In this document: one piece after another, positions 27,000 to 34,589 of the stretch
Layout of the letters: every line of letters starts with the position of its first letter
Numbering within the stretch: position 1 is the stretch's first letter
From: Sphingomonas echinoides
GTDB lineage: Bacteria; Pseudomonadota; Alphaproteobacteria; Sphingomonadales; Sphingomonadaceae
Assembly: GCF_029623395.1 (NCBI RefSeq)
Contig: NZ_JAPYKK010000017.1
Coordinates: forward strand, 1-64,000
Reading direction: 5' to 3'
DNA length: 64,000 nt
The notes under the pieces: model-generated
The model's input: the letters and a program-made list of their open reading frames with translations, nothing else
Databases searched by the model: none
Told to the model about the DNA's origin: nothing
Translations under genes and position numbers: made by a program

Positions 27000-27398
27000 T
27001 TAGGGGCGGCCGGAGAGGCAGCGAGGGTCCTGGTTCTGCGGTGCGACGTGAAAGGATTTTGCAGGGCAAAGAGGTGGCGGTGACGGTGCCCCGAACATGC
27101 TCCATGCCAAGAGCAGCACTGCTGTCGCTGGCGCGGCTATCAGCGACAGCGCGACGATGAGCATCCTTGTCGATCCTATCACGAGGTTTTTGAACGCGAC
27201 TGCTCCCGCGCCGAGTGCCAACCACGGACACGCCATCATGGTTAGAAACATTGCCCATCCCGATAGGGTCGACATCGAACCGGGTGCGTCGAACGAGAAC
27301 AACGACGCGAAGGCCACGGGAACGCTAGCGATCGTTGCCGGCGCACTAACAAGCAGCAGCAGCCCTGATGCAATTCTGATAGGCGTCTTAGCGATCAC
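27000..27398 (-). CDS. small membrane protein
   Basis: 132 aa from a GTG start at 27398 with AAGG close upstream. Three to four hydrophobic segments (IASGLLLLVSAPATIASVPV, WAMFLTMMACPWLALGAGAV, MLIVALSLIAAPATAVLLLA) and a Pro/Cys-rich tail. No family is recognised. No ATG occurs in a better place. Confidence 0.5.
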   Translation of the reverse strand: MIAKTPIRIASGLLLLVSAPATIASVPVAFASLFSFDAPGSMSTLSGWAMFLTMMACPWLALGAGAVAFKNLVIGSTRMLIVALSLIAAPATAVLLLAWSMFGAPSPPPLCPAKSFHVAPQNQDPRCLSGRP

Positions 27399-27616
27399 GA
27401 CCTTGAACGCTTCTCGTTTTTGAATGATTCTCAGTGGCGTTCATACCCACTCGCAGATCAGAACGCTCGAGCTTTCCGACACCATGTCCTTAGGCGATCG
27501 AGGGCAGGCCCATCGCGGCCACAAATCGGGAATAGCAGTACGAATTCATGCGGCAGTCATGGGGCCGTCAGCCGGTTTGTGTAATTTGCGCTGGCAGGTA
27601 GCGTGAGGAACGCCGG

Positions 27617-28297
27617 ATGAGGTCTTATATTGCCGCAGCGGGCGTGTTGCTTGCGCAGTCGGCCATGGCACAGGACGCAGTAATCCCGGCGCAGCCGCTT
27701 ATCCCTCTTGATCAATGGTTTCACCCCGACGACTATCCCGCCGCGTCGATCCGGGGTGCAGAAGAAGGCGACGTCTCCGCGCTTCTGGCGGTCGATCCTC
27801 ATGGCATGGTGACAGGATGCCGCGTTACCCACAGCAGCGGACACCCGCTTCTAGATCGCGCCACCTGTGCTATAGCCGTTCACCGTGGTCGATTTACTCC
27901 TGCAAAGGATAGGCAGCAGCGACCAATTGACGGCGGCTATGTCATAAGCGGCGTCAAATGGAGAATGAACGGGATCGGAACGCCATCGGGCGGCCCGCCG
28001 ATCATCGCCATTGCTGCGGCAGCCGAACCAAACCATCAGGCTTTATTTACAACAGTATCTGGGGCAGAGAATACCCCTATCACCTACAACGTGACTATAA
28101 ACCCTGACGGCGGTTTTACAGACTGCACATTAAGTCCCTCGACCGGGTCGGCTCAACGGGACTCCGCCATCTGTCAGCTGCTGACGAGGCATATGATTCG
28201 ACCAGTGATGGGAGCGGATGGTAATCCCGTGCAATCCCACGTCACTGGTAAACTACGCTGGAAAATCCCAGTCCAAGGTCATACCGTAGAGAACTGA
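27617..28297 (+). CDS. periplasmic protein with two TonB-C-like domains
   Basis: 226 aa with a signal peptide (MRSYIAAAGVLLAQSAMAQ) and no membrane anchor. Residues 45-120 (SIRGAEEGDVSALLAVDPHG, TGCRVTHSSGHPLLDRATC) and 145-220 (YNVTINPDGGFTDCTLSPS, ICQLLTRHMIRPVMGADGNP) both show the TonB C-terminal pattern, each with paired Cys. Without an ExbB/D-binding anchor it is unlikely to energise transport. Such stand-alone proteins are common in sphingomonads and of unknown role. TGAGGA serves as ribosome site. Confidence 0.75.
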   Translation: MRSYIAAAGVLLAQSAMAQDAVIPAQPLIPLDQWFHPDDYPAASIRGAEEGDVSALLAVDPHGMVTGCRVTHSSGHPLLDRATCAIAVHRGRFTPAKDRQQRPIDGGYVISGVKWRMNGIGTPSGGPPIIAIAAAAEPNHQALFTTVSGAENTPITYNVTINPDGGFTDCTLSPSTGSAQRDSAICQLLTRHMIRPVMGADGNPVQSHVTGKLRWKIPVQGHTVEN

Positions 28298-28418
28298 CGC
28301 GCTCGACGATCGCATCGGTCGGGCATGCCCGCCAAATGGCGCTTCGAGCATGCCGGTTAGTGGGCGCGTTTACAGTGTGTGAGCGGCGTCAAGCTTTTCC
28401 CGTTTTTATGCTCGTGAC

Positions 28419-28508
28419 TGGATTTGGGAAGCCGCTCGCGCTCCTAAAACACGATCGATTCCAAGACGCCCGCGCCGTCTCGCCGACCGTTCGTTTTCGG
28501 GAACTCTG
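28419..28508. repeat. dispersed repeat, family D copy 1
   Basis: TTTGGGAAGCCGCTCGCG at the left, CGATCGATTCCAAGACG in the middle and GTTCGTTTTCGGGAAC at the right. It resembles 29539-29632 along its whole length and shares TTTGGGAA/TTCGGGAA blocks with family A. Confidence 0.6.
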
Positions 28509-28525
28509 CGCTAGCAAGTCGCCTG

Positions 28526-28894
28526 CTATGGTTGAGAGCAGCCGCTACGCACCTGAAATACGACGGCACCGAGCACATAACCAGTTTCTTGTGACAATGT
28601 CACGAACATGAATTTTTGTTTCGTAAATGTGAGTGTCCGGTATTCAGCAATCTTGCTCTTAGAGTCGTCAAACAAGACCGCTTTATTAGCCTTTCCTTCA
28701 TGAAGATAAAAGTCCGCTATGGCAGATAGCGACGCATTCGATTTGAATCGATAGCGTAAAAAACATTCTTGTACATGGGTTGCGGCATCGACAGTTTTTG
28801 TATGCTCAGGCCCCGACACAACGGTCGCAGATGGAAAGGGGGCACCCCATTCCATCTGGGTCGAAGGGGATACAACTGCCGCTATAATTCCCAT
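28526..28894 (-). CDS. hypothetical protein, 122 aa
   Basis: ATG at 28894 with GGAG eight bases upstream. The product (MGIIAAVVSPSTQMEWGAPF) has a short hydrophobic start and one Cys in THVQECFLRYRF; the body reads as a mixed alpha/beta fold (ASLSAIADFYLHEGK, then YRTLTFTKQKFMFVTLSQ). It may be exported. No family is recognised. Codon use is more AT-rich than its neighbours. Confidence 0.5.
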   Translation of the reverse strand: MGIIAAVVSPSTQMEWGAPFPSATVVSGPEHTKTVDAATHVQECFLRYRFKSNASLSAIADFYLHEGKANKAVLFDDSKSKIAEYRTLTFTKQKFMFVTLSQETGYVLGAVVFQVRSGCSQP

Positions 28895-29091
28895 GACACG
28901 CTCCGATGGCTGATGATCCCTGAATACCAGGCCAAAGTTCGACGATCACATGCCAAAATCGTTAATAATGTAAAAGTTCGCACATTCCCACTTCACCATC
29001 GTTTTGGCAAAGCAGCCACCCCGCTGTAGATAGTTGCGGCCATAGATGCCACAGTCTAATGCGGATCAAACGTATCGCAGGAGAGAATCGT

Positions 29092-29448
29092 ATGTTGATC
29101 CTCGCTATTTTCTTCACATCCGCATCCTTGCCTGTTGTGGTGCCCGATCGCCTCGATGCCCAGATCATGACGTCGCCGGCTTACGGTGCATTTGCTTCTA
29201 AAGCGAATTTGGCGTGCCCCGCGCGCAAGTTGGGATATTTGCATCCCGCCGATCTCGACGGGATAGAGGAAGACTTCATGCCTTCCTTGAAGCGACGCGA
29301 CCGACACCGAATCTTCGCCCTGAACAAAAGAGAACGGCACTGTACGGGCGGTGGTGCGTCATGCCCCGCGCAGAGTTTATTGACGGCAATCTCGAAGGCG
29401 GGCCTACTTGATAAGCTTGTCACTTATGCCTGTGCATCCGCAATCTAG
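29092..29448 (+). CDS. exported hypothetical protein, 118 aa
   Basis: ATG at 29092 after GGAGAGAATCGT. N-terminal signal segment (MLILAIFFTSASLPVVVPDR), then a domain with four Cys (ANLACPARKLG, RHCTGGGASCPAQ, YACASAI) likely to form disulfides in the periplasm. No family is recognised. Confidence 0.55.
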   Translation: MLILAIFFTSASLPVVVPDRLDAQIMTSPAYGAFASKANLACPARKLGYLHPADLDGIEEDFMPSLKRRDRHRIFALNKRERHCTGGGASCPAQSLLTAISKAGLLDKLVTYACASAI

Positions 29449-29538
29449 TAATCGGCCCGTCAAATTCGTCGTTCTGCTCACCGCCAGAGATTGGCAGTCG
29501 AGATCGGCGCAGACCCCTTCTCATATCCGCGTGCATGA

Positions 29539-29632
29539 CGAGTTTTGGGAAGCCACTGGCGCGCTCACTCAACCATCGATTCCGAGAACGCTCCGGCCTT
29601 CTCGATCGCCGTTCCTTTTCGGGAAGCGTGAT
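29539..29632. repeat. dispersed repeat, family D copy 2
   Basis: Copy of 28419-28508 about 1.1 kb away in direct orientation: GTTTTGGGAAGCCACTGG, CATCGATTCCGAGAACG and CCTTTTCGGGAAGCG. Confidence 0.6.
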
Positions 29633-29662
29633 CCGGAGTAAAAGGTGGGTGTGGAGGTCGAA

Positions 29663-30001
29663 ATGCGCTTGCGTGTCGTACGGATTGTATTCGCCGCTTG
29701 GCTTGCTTGCGCTTCGGGTGCCCTTGCGGCTCCTCCCATGGATGAGGCCAGCGCTCGCCGAGAGGTACGAACCGTCGCTTACCAACGGTTGAGCCATGCG
29801 GCCAACCGGAATGCATCAAACGCGGTCATCAGGCTGGATCGGGCTGACAAGACCAGTTTCTTCTTCGATGCCCACGCCTCCCGGCCATGTTTGCCCAGCC
29901 AGGATGTTTGCTCCAGCCTGATCGGCCACTTTCGGGTAGATCGCCGGAGTGGAGTGGTGTTCGATGAAGATGTAGAGCCGGAACGTCGGGTCACTCAATA
30001 A
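29663..30001 (+). CDS. exported hypothetical protein, 112 aa
   Basis: ATG at 29663 has a perfect GGAGGT upstream, preferred over the GTG at 29645. Signal peptide (MRLRVVRIVFAAWLACASG ending ALAAPP), then a small domain with two Cys (SRPCLPSQDVCSSLIG) and FRVDRRSGVVFDEDVE at the end. No family is recognised. The next gene starts 18 bp after its stop, so the two form an operon. Confidence 0.65.
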   Translation: MRLRVVRIVFAAWLACASGALAAPPMDEASARREVRTVAYQRLSHAANRNASNAVIRLDRADKTSFFFDAHASRPCLPSQDVCSSLIGHFRVDRRSGVVFDEDVEPERRVTQ

Positions 30002-30019
30002 TGTGGGCAAAAAACCGCT

Positions 30020-30532
30020 ATGAAAATGCCTGTTCGATGGATGGCGATCGGAGCCGTAACGCTGATCCATGTCCCACAGGTGCTGGCTCAAACCGTGCAG
30101 CACGAGACGACAAGTGTCTACATTCGACGCCTAGCTGGACTGCCTGCTGAAAGCGCAAACGGTCAGGTCGAGATCATAGACGTGGGACATGGACCGCTCG
30201 ATACGATGTTGAGCATCGTCGCCAATCGGACGGATAAGGGGTGGTCCGTGTCCTTTGCCTGCGCGTCCTCACCCCATTGCGCACCGGGCGAAGATCATAA
30301 GGCCGTGTCGTATGCCTTATCCGTACAGGACAGTGCCGAAGTGGAGGGCATCCTGAAGGAGCTTGAGGGCGGCAAGGAGCCTGACGGGCAACTTCCGTCG
30401 CCAAACTTTATAGGCGGAAACTTACTCGTATCTGTCAACTATCATGGCTTCAAACGCGACTACAGGCGAGCGGGCGCTTGGGGAAAGACGCTCGGTAAGC
30501 TGGAAACCCTGCTTAGCCCGCCTGCGGCGTAG
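30020..30532 (+). CDS. exported hypothetical protein, 170 aa
   Basis: Second gene of the pair. Signal peptide (MKMPVRWMAIGAVTLIHVPQ ending VLAQ), then a periplasmic domain with CASSPHC, a possible disulfide or metal site. No family is recognised. It is the last complete gene before the right Tn3 end at 30713. Confidence 0.65.
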   Translation: MKMPVRWMAIGAVTLIHVPQVLAQTVQHETTSVYIRRLAGLPAESANGQVEIIDVGHGPLDTMLSIVANRTDKGWSVSFACASSPHCAPGEDHKAVSYALSVQDSAEVEGILKELEGGKEPDGQLPSPNFIGGNLLVSVNYHGFKRDYRRAGAWGKTLGKLETLLSPPAA

Positions 30533-31644
30533 TTCCCGGAATACCATCCCTTTTGAGAAGGCTGGCTCCGCCTCACCCGTCCGCTGAGACCCATTGCGAA
30601 CGGCGTCGATCTCGACCGCCGGCACTGGTGTACGACAAACAGGTGATTTGCGTCGCCTGAGCGGGCCTGTCGGCGCTTAACGTATATCTGGGTCCGTTCT
30701 ATGTACCGACCCCGTAACAGACCCACCCGAACCGCCCACTGCTGGGCATGAAGGTGCTCAAGGTTCGCATTGATGCTGCTGCGGACAAGTTCCAGCTCAG
30801 TCATTTGCGCAGCTCTCTGGCGATCGGGATAGGCATCACCCAGCTCGCGAACGGCGATAAACCGGCGGGCATGGGACGCGTGACCCTCGCGATTGACCCA
30901 CCGCGCACGCGATCTGGCCTCGACCGCGCCGACGATATCGTCGCGCCAGGTGTCGCCCACCATCAGCAGTTCACTGGCCTCGCAGCCGAGCTTGGTCGTC
31001 AAACCGGCGTAGAACGCCTTGTCAGGCTTGATCGCACCTGCATCGAAGGAGAAGTGCCAGATATCCACCAGATCACCCAGGAGGGCCTTCAGCGGGGCCG
31101 CATAGGGCAGTGCCAGATTGGAGGCGACGGCGATCCTCACACCCTGCTCCCGGACCCGCCGCAACGCATCCAGCGTGTCGGGGTACAGCGCGATCGTCGC
31201 CAGTTCCTCGCCCAGCATCGCTAGCTCGTCGTCCGGGTGCGGCAATCCCAACGCAGCGGCGTAGTCGGCGAGACCGATCGGCTGGACCATCGGCGAGGGC
31301 AGAGCCTCCGCCCGGTCACGGGCCTGCCGGATCAGCCGCTCGAACGGATGCCACTTGCGACCGATATGGACCAGCGTACCGAACGCATCGAATGCAACTG
31401 CTCGGGTGACAGGCGGTGGAGCATAGAGGCGATCAGCAGCGGCGAGGAGGCGGGCGTACAGCGCGTCGCTGACATTGCCGGCGCGGATTATGGCATCGGC
31501 GACCACCGCCGCGTCCGGATCGGTCGGTTCACGAAAGATCATGACCGCCTCGTCTCCTCGATCGCGGCCGGCGAGGTCAGCCAGCACGGCAGCGTAGGCG
31601 GCTTGCTCGACCGGTGTCCGGAAACTCGGAAGGGCATCGTTCAT
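30460..31644 (-). pseudogene. HAD-superfamily hydrolase gene, 3' end replaced by the Tn3 terminal repeat
   Basis: From ATG 31644 the first 310 codons (to 30714) encode a HAD-like phosphohydrolase: an ~80-residue N-terminal helical extension, motif I FDAFGTLV with D86 as nucleophile, IAVASN (motif II), IKPDKAFYAGL (motif III) and MVGDTWRDDIVG (motif IV). At 30713 the frame crosses into the inverted repeat, read as GRYIERTQIYVK, and continues out of frame with any real gene to 30460. The four catalytic motifs are upstream of the break, so a chimeric protein could still fold. The substrate is unknown. Confidence 0.7.
30676..30713 (-). repeat. Tn3-type right terminal inverted repeat
   Basis: 38 bp, CTTAACG at the inner edge and CGACCCC at the outer edge, reverse complement of 10989-11026 with one mismatch (GTTAAG against GCTAAG). 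The next five bases outward, GTAAC, do not match the ATCCT left of the other end. Confidence 0.92.
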
Positions 31645-31888
31645 GGCAGGATCGTCCCGGCTCGATGGGGGTGATGATCGTCGAAACGCCCGTCTCTGTC
31701 ACGCCAGCTTGTCCAAAGCGCTTCCTTCTGCGACCATAGACCCGCGGTTCGGTCAATCCCGGCCGTGGGGCGTCGTAACCCCGATGATCACAAGTCCGGT
31801 CGAGAGCTTCTCGGCCGGGTGGCTGTCACGCATGTCCAAGGCTTGCCCAAAGGTGGCAGCGCCTTGTGCTTGTGCAGGGTTACGAACG

Positions 31889-31933
31889 CCCGGCTCTTCA
31901 GCCGGGTCGTGCCTCCAATATTGTTATGGAGGC
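31889..31933 (+). promoter_or_regulatory. tandem hairpins covering the ribosome site of the next gene
   Basis: Hairpin 1 is CCCGGCT, CTTC loop, AGCCGGG (31889-31906). Hairpin 2 is GCCTCCA, 9-nt AT-rich loop, TGGAGGC (31911-31933). The GGAGG of the ORF starting at 31939 lies inside the 3' arm of hairpin 2, so translation should be hidden when it is folded. This suggests RNA-level control by a trans RNA, temperature or leader translation. Confidence 0.5.
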
Positions 31934-31938
31934 AAGCT

Positions 31939-32334
31939 ATGGCTCAAACGCCCGACGACACGGCCAAAGTCCGCAAACCTCGGATGAGTGCTGCCGAGAA
32001 GCTTGAAGCCGTGGGGCGGATGATTCGTGAGAATCCTATCCGGGCGCAGATCGTCTTTTCCAAAGCTGGTCCCATGGGCACATTGACGCCGCAGGATGAC
32101 GGCACCTGGACAGGGTCTAGATATGGCCCCGGCTACCCTAACAACACGATCCGGACCTCTATCGAGGACGAGGCAATTGATTATGTCCTCAACGGTGAGG
32201 AATTAACGGACGGACCCAATATCCATCCTGCGATGGAGCAGGCGTGGAAGGAGCAGGAAGAGGAGTCAGAGCGCTACACGGCCGAGTTAGCTGCCCGCGC
32301 CGCCAAGCGAAAATCCGCCAAGCGCAAGCCGTAA
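31939..32334 (+). CDS. hypothetical plasmid-type protein, 131 aa
   Basis: ATG at 31939 with GGAGG at ideal spacing. Soluble product (MAQTPDDTAKVRKPRMSAAE), with conserved-looking stretches (NPIRAQIVFSKAGPMGTLTP, GYPNNTIRTSIEDEAIDYVL) and a Lys/Arg/Ala-rich tail (RAAKRKSAKRKP) that could contact nucleic acid. No family is recognised. It converges on the StbA-like gene with a 7-bp gap. The ribosome site is masked by a hairpin. Confidence 0.65.
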   Translation: MAQTPDDTAKVRKPRMSAAEKLEAVGRMIRENPIRAQIVFSKAGPMGTLTPQDDGTWTGSRYGPGYPNNTIRTSIEDEAIDYVLNGEELTDGPNIHPAMEQAWKEQEEESERYTAELAARAAKRKSAKRKP

Positions 32335-32341
32335 CCTAGCG

Positions 32342-32812
32342 TCACGGCTGGCCGCGGTTGCGACCCAACAAACGAGGCCGGCGGTTCATGTACTGATCGA
32401 TATAGGCGTCACTTTTTTTCGCGTCGAGAAGGTCAGCGAGCGACAGGCTATCAACCGCAACGTTATTAGGTTCCGTCTCTGGTAAGTCCGATGGGGGATT
32501 ATCGTCCGCCATTGGCTTGGGATAAGTAACGGTATTGCGATCCGTATTTGATTCAGGTTCGGAGCGCACGATTTCAACCAGCGGTTCAATCTTAGAAGCG
32601 CGAGCTTTTAACCTGTAGCGATACAGATAAACCCGAAACGTGTTGAGGCTGATTGGGAGGCCAGCTTTGGTAAGCCCTTCCACGATCGTTTCATGGTCCA
32701 CTCCTTCACGAACCCGGCTGTCGATGTCTGGCATAAGGACGCGGAGTTGTGATGCCAGGGTTTTGCCCGTGAACCTGGTGATCTGATCCTTGAGGGCTGG
32801 CAGGTCTGTCAT
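32342..32812 (-). CDS. putative StbA-like plasmid DNA-binding protein
   Basis: 156 aa, soluble. Residues 35-70 (GVDHETIVEGLTKAGLPISL, then NTFRVYLYRYRLK) read as a helix-turn-helix of the kind found in plasmid stability/transfer DNA-binding proteins such as StbA of IncW R388 (144 aa). The rest is acidic and probably flexible (TEPNNVAVDSLSLADLLDAK). The stronger evidence is position: its start faces an array of nine 9-bp repeats at 11-bp period, the layout of the R388 stbDR sites, and a TrwA-like gene lies beyond. The stbB and stbC partners are absent. Homology is inferred, not measured. Confidence 0.5.
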   Translation of the reverse strand: MTDLPALKDQITRFTGKTLASQLRVLMPDIDSRVREGVDHETIVEGLTKAGLPISLNTFRVYLYRYRLKARASKIEPLVEIVRSEPESNTDRNTVTYPKPMADDNPPSDLPETEPNNVAVDSLSLADLLDAKKSDAYIDQYMNRRPRLLGRNRGQP

Positions 32813-32877
32813 CCTGTTTTAGTCCCTTCCTTGGCGATTGATGACCCTTATGAGGACATATCAGACCCGTCAACGTT

Positions 32878-32993
32878 TTGTACCATCTTTGTACGATTAA
32901 TGTATCATGATCGTATCATGCCAAATATCGGCGTATTTTATGTACTAACATTGTACCACAGCCGTACCACGAAAGTACTAAATCTGTACCATC
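32878..32993 (+). repeat. iteron array: nine 9-bp direct repeats at exact 11-bp period
   Basis: GTA cores begin at 32880, 32891, 32902 and 32913 (set of four) and at 32942, 32953, 32964, 32975 and 32986 (set of five). Units read TTGTACCAT, TTGTACGAT, ATGTATCAT, TCGTATCAT; ATGTACTAA, TTGTACCAC, CCGTACCAC, AAGTACTAA, CTGTACCAT, each followed by two variable bases. One period is about one helical turn, so a bound protein would line one face of the DNA. R388 StbA sites are, from memory, two sets of 9-bp repeats (TTGCATCAT) with 2-bp spacing. Confidence 0.8.
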
Positions 32994-33059
32994 AGCACTG
33001 CTTTGTATCTATTATCAGCGTAGAGCCTGCTGAGCTGCGCTCATCAGGGTAATTCGGAC

Positions 33060-33300
33060 CCCCTTAAGCTCGGCCAGCCCGTTTCTTGCCTGTCAGAGCT
33101 TCAATTGCGGCCCTTAAATTCGTGATTTCGGGTCGTACACCATACGCACCTTTCGGTGCCGGCAAGTTATTGAAATAACACAGAAAAACCATCAGCACGC
33201 CGAGTGAACTGTGCCGTGAACGTGCCGACTAGTGGAATAAGTGATGATTTATCAGTAGTTTGCTGTAGTCTATCTGGACACAGAGCGTGCCAGAGGTCGT
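33060..33300. other. possible oriT region
   Basis: This gene-free stretch lies between the iteron array and the TrwA-like gene, the place of oriT in R388. It has a hairpin GCACC-TTTC-GGTGC (33149-33162 region) and, at 33268-33274, GTCTATC, which resembles the R388 nic core GTCT/ATAG. No relaxase gene is in the window. The nic assignment is weak. Confidence 0.35.
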
Positions 33301-33696
33301 ATGAAGCTTGAGAACTGGGTGCGGGTCCGGCTGAACGAGAGCCAGATGCTGGTTTATGCTGCCGAGGCCGAAGCGCGTGGCATCCCGATCAGCACCTATC
33401 TGCGTGACCGGCTGGCGAATGCGGACCTCATGCGCGAGGAGCTTGCGAGCATCCGGGCCGCGATGATCGACATTGGCGAAACGCTGGACGAACTGCGCGA
33501 TCAGGTAGAAAAACAACCTATTGCATCCATCGACGAGAAGCAGGTCGCAAGCGAGCCCAGCGCTGTGCAGATCGAAACGCTGCTACTGTTGCGTGCTATG
33601 ACAGGAATTCAGACGCTACAGATGGTTACGGCCGAGATTGAGCGACAGGGATTGAAACCCTTCCGAATACCGGGACCACCTACAAGGAGCCGTTGA
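33301..33696 (+). CDS. TrwA-like relaxosome accessory protein (ribbon-helix-helix)
   Basis: 131 aa. The N-terminus (LENWVRVRLNESQMLVYAAE, then ARGIPISTYLRDRLANAD) matches the short beta strand and two helices of ribbon-helix-helix DNA-binding proteins. A coiled-coil stretch follows (REELASIRAAMIDIGETLDE), and the AVQIETLLLLRAMTG segment closely recalls the tetramerisation end of TrwA from plasmid R388. TrwA binds oriT and helps the TrwC relaxase. Downstream trwB and trwC counterparts are missing; an unrelated membrane gene follows. It is therefore probably a leftover of a mobilisation module, or works with a relaxase elsewhere. Confidence 0.65.
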   Translation: MKLENWVRVRLNESQMLVYAAEAEARGIPISTYLRDRLANADLMREELASIRAAMIDIGETLDELRDQVEKQPIASIDEKQVASEPSAVQIETLLLLRAMTGIQTLQMVTAEIERQGLKPFRIPGPPTRSR

Positions 33697-33765
33697 GCTG
33701 AAAAGGTTGTAGCACAACAGGGGCTCGCCATACGGCCGAGCCAGAAAGTCATAGGCCCTGGGCAA

Positions 33766-34149
33766 TCAGTGGGCCGCTCGACGTGAGATAAAGGCGGCAA
33801 CAGGTTCCCACGATATGACTGCCGTCAAAAGTGCGATTACCGTGGTCCAAATCGGGTCATGGGTGATGGCATAAGCGGCAAGGCCATACATAGCCGTGCA
33901 GTAGAGAATGCCGATCGCGGTTGTCGTGCGGGGCAGGGCGCTCGCTAATGCAGTCAGGATTGCGGTTATGACGCCAATTGCGACAAATGCCGCCAGTACG
34001 ATCAGCGCCGGGTGCCAATGCAACGCTGTGAGTGCGTTCCATCCCCGCACTGCCGCATAAATCGGGATCGCGAGCAGCGGAGCAAAGAAAACAAGCTTGA
34101 TGGCACCCAGAAACAGGCCATCACCTTCGCGGACGTAGATGCGATCCAT
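33766..34149 (-). CDS. small multi-pass membrane protein
   Basis: 127 aa from ATG 34149 with GAGGGT upstream; the longer frame has no better signals. Four hydrophobic segments (AIKLVFFAPLLAIPIYAAV, ALIVLAAFVAIGVITAILTA, AIGILYCTAMYGLAAYA, TTVIALLTAVISWEPVAAF). No family is recognised. Confidence 0.6.
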   Translation of the reverse strand: MDRIYVREGDGLFLGAIKLVFFAPLLAIPIYAAVRGWNALTALHWHPALIVLAAFVAIGVITAILTALASALPRTTTAIGILYCTAMYGLAAYAITHDPIWTTVIALLTAVISWEPVAAFISRRAAH

Positions 34150-34589
34150 ACCCACCCTCGACCGATCTCTATCTTCACCAATGCCCGATCGAAGGCATAC
34201 CGGCAATGTCGGCGCGTAGATTGCCGGCAGCGAAGAGTGTCACATCCGCTCGGTTGTGACACCAATATATTGATCATTTTGGGTGGGAAGCTGCCAGTCC
34301 GCTTTCGAGCAAGGGCCGCGACAGAACGGACGTTCGTTCAGGCGGCGTTGTTTTTGCGACAGTGCGATGCCTGGATCAGGCCTGAAACCGTCGGGGGGGA
34401 GGCTCATTTCCAACTTTGGATGCGATTTAAACCGCGCTTCTGGCACCCATAAGCCCACGGAAGCTGCGAACGCGACTCTGTCACGATCGCCCGGTTATGA
34501 CGCGCACATCTGCCACGAGTGGTTGCTATTTTTAGCTTGACTGCCATAATTGCGGAGTTATTCAAAGTGCATCAGCAAGGAAGTTCGCT
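34150..34589. other. non-coding stretch with GTGTCACA dyads
   Basis: It contains a perfect dyad GTGTCACA/TGTGACAC at 34237-34262 with a 10-bp spacer. A weaker copy at about 34477 (CTGTCACGATCGCCCGG) and a third at about 36961 (GTGTCACAACCGACCCG) point to another short dispersed repeat. It should also carry the promoter for the cluster starting at 34590. Confidence 0.45.
34237..34262. repeat. GTGTCACA/TGTGACAC dyad
   Basis: Perfect 8-bp arms, 10-bp spacer (TCCGCTCGGT). Related sequences occur near 34477 and 36961, flanking the DUF4258/unknown/UDG-like cluster, so it may be a repeat unit or a regulator site. Confidence 0.5.

Larger units (their letters stand above)
10989..30713. mobile_element. 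candidate Tn3-family transposon (about 19.7 kb) or product of recombination between two copies
   Basis: The two ends are 38-bp inverted terminal repeats, GGGG outermost and TAAG innermost, differing at a single base. The left end abuts tnpA in the canonical way, with the tnpA stop inside the repeat. Tn3 elements make 5-bp target duplications, but here the flanks read ATCCT on the left and GTAAC on the right, so this is not a simple single insertion into one site. Either the ends belong to different insertions of the same transposon, or a deletion or rearrangement removed one flank. The interior holds tnpA, tnpR and about 16 kb of apparently unrelated cargo. Confidence 0.55.

Noticed and set aside
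30748..31224. 158-codon plus-strand frame
   Set aside because: Antisense of the HAD gene, whose four catalytic motifs read cleanly on the minus strand.
32878..32993. CRISPR array interpretation of the 11-bp repeats
   Set aside because: Units are 9 bp with 2-bp spacers, far too short for CRISPR; no cas gene is near. Iterons fit.
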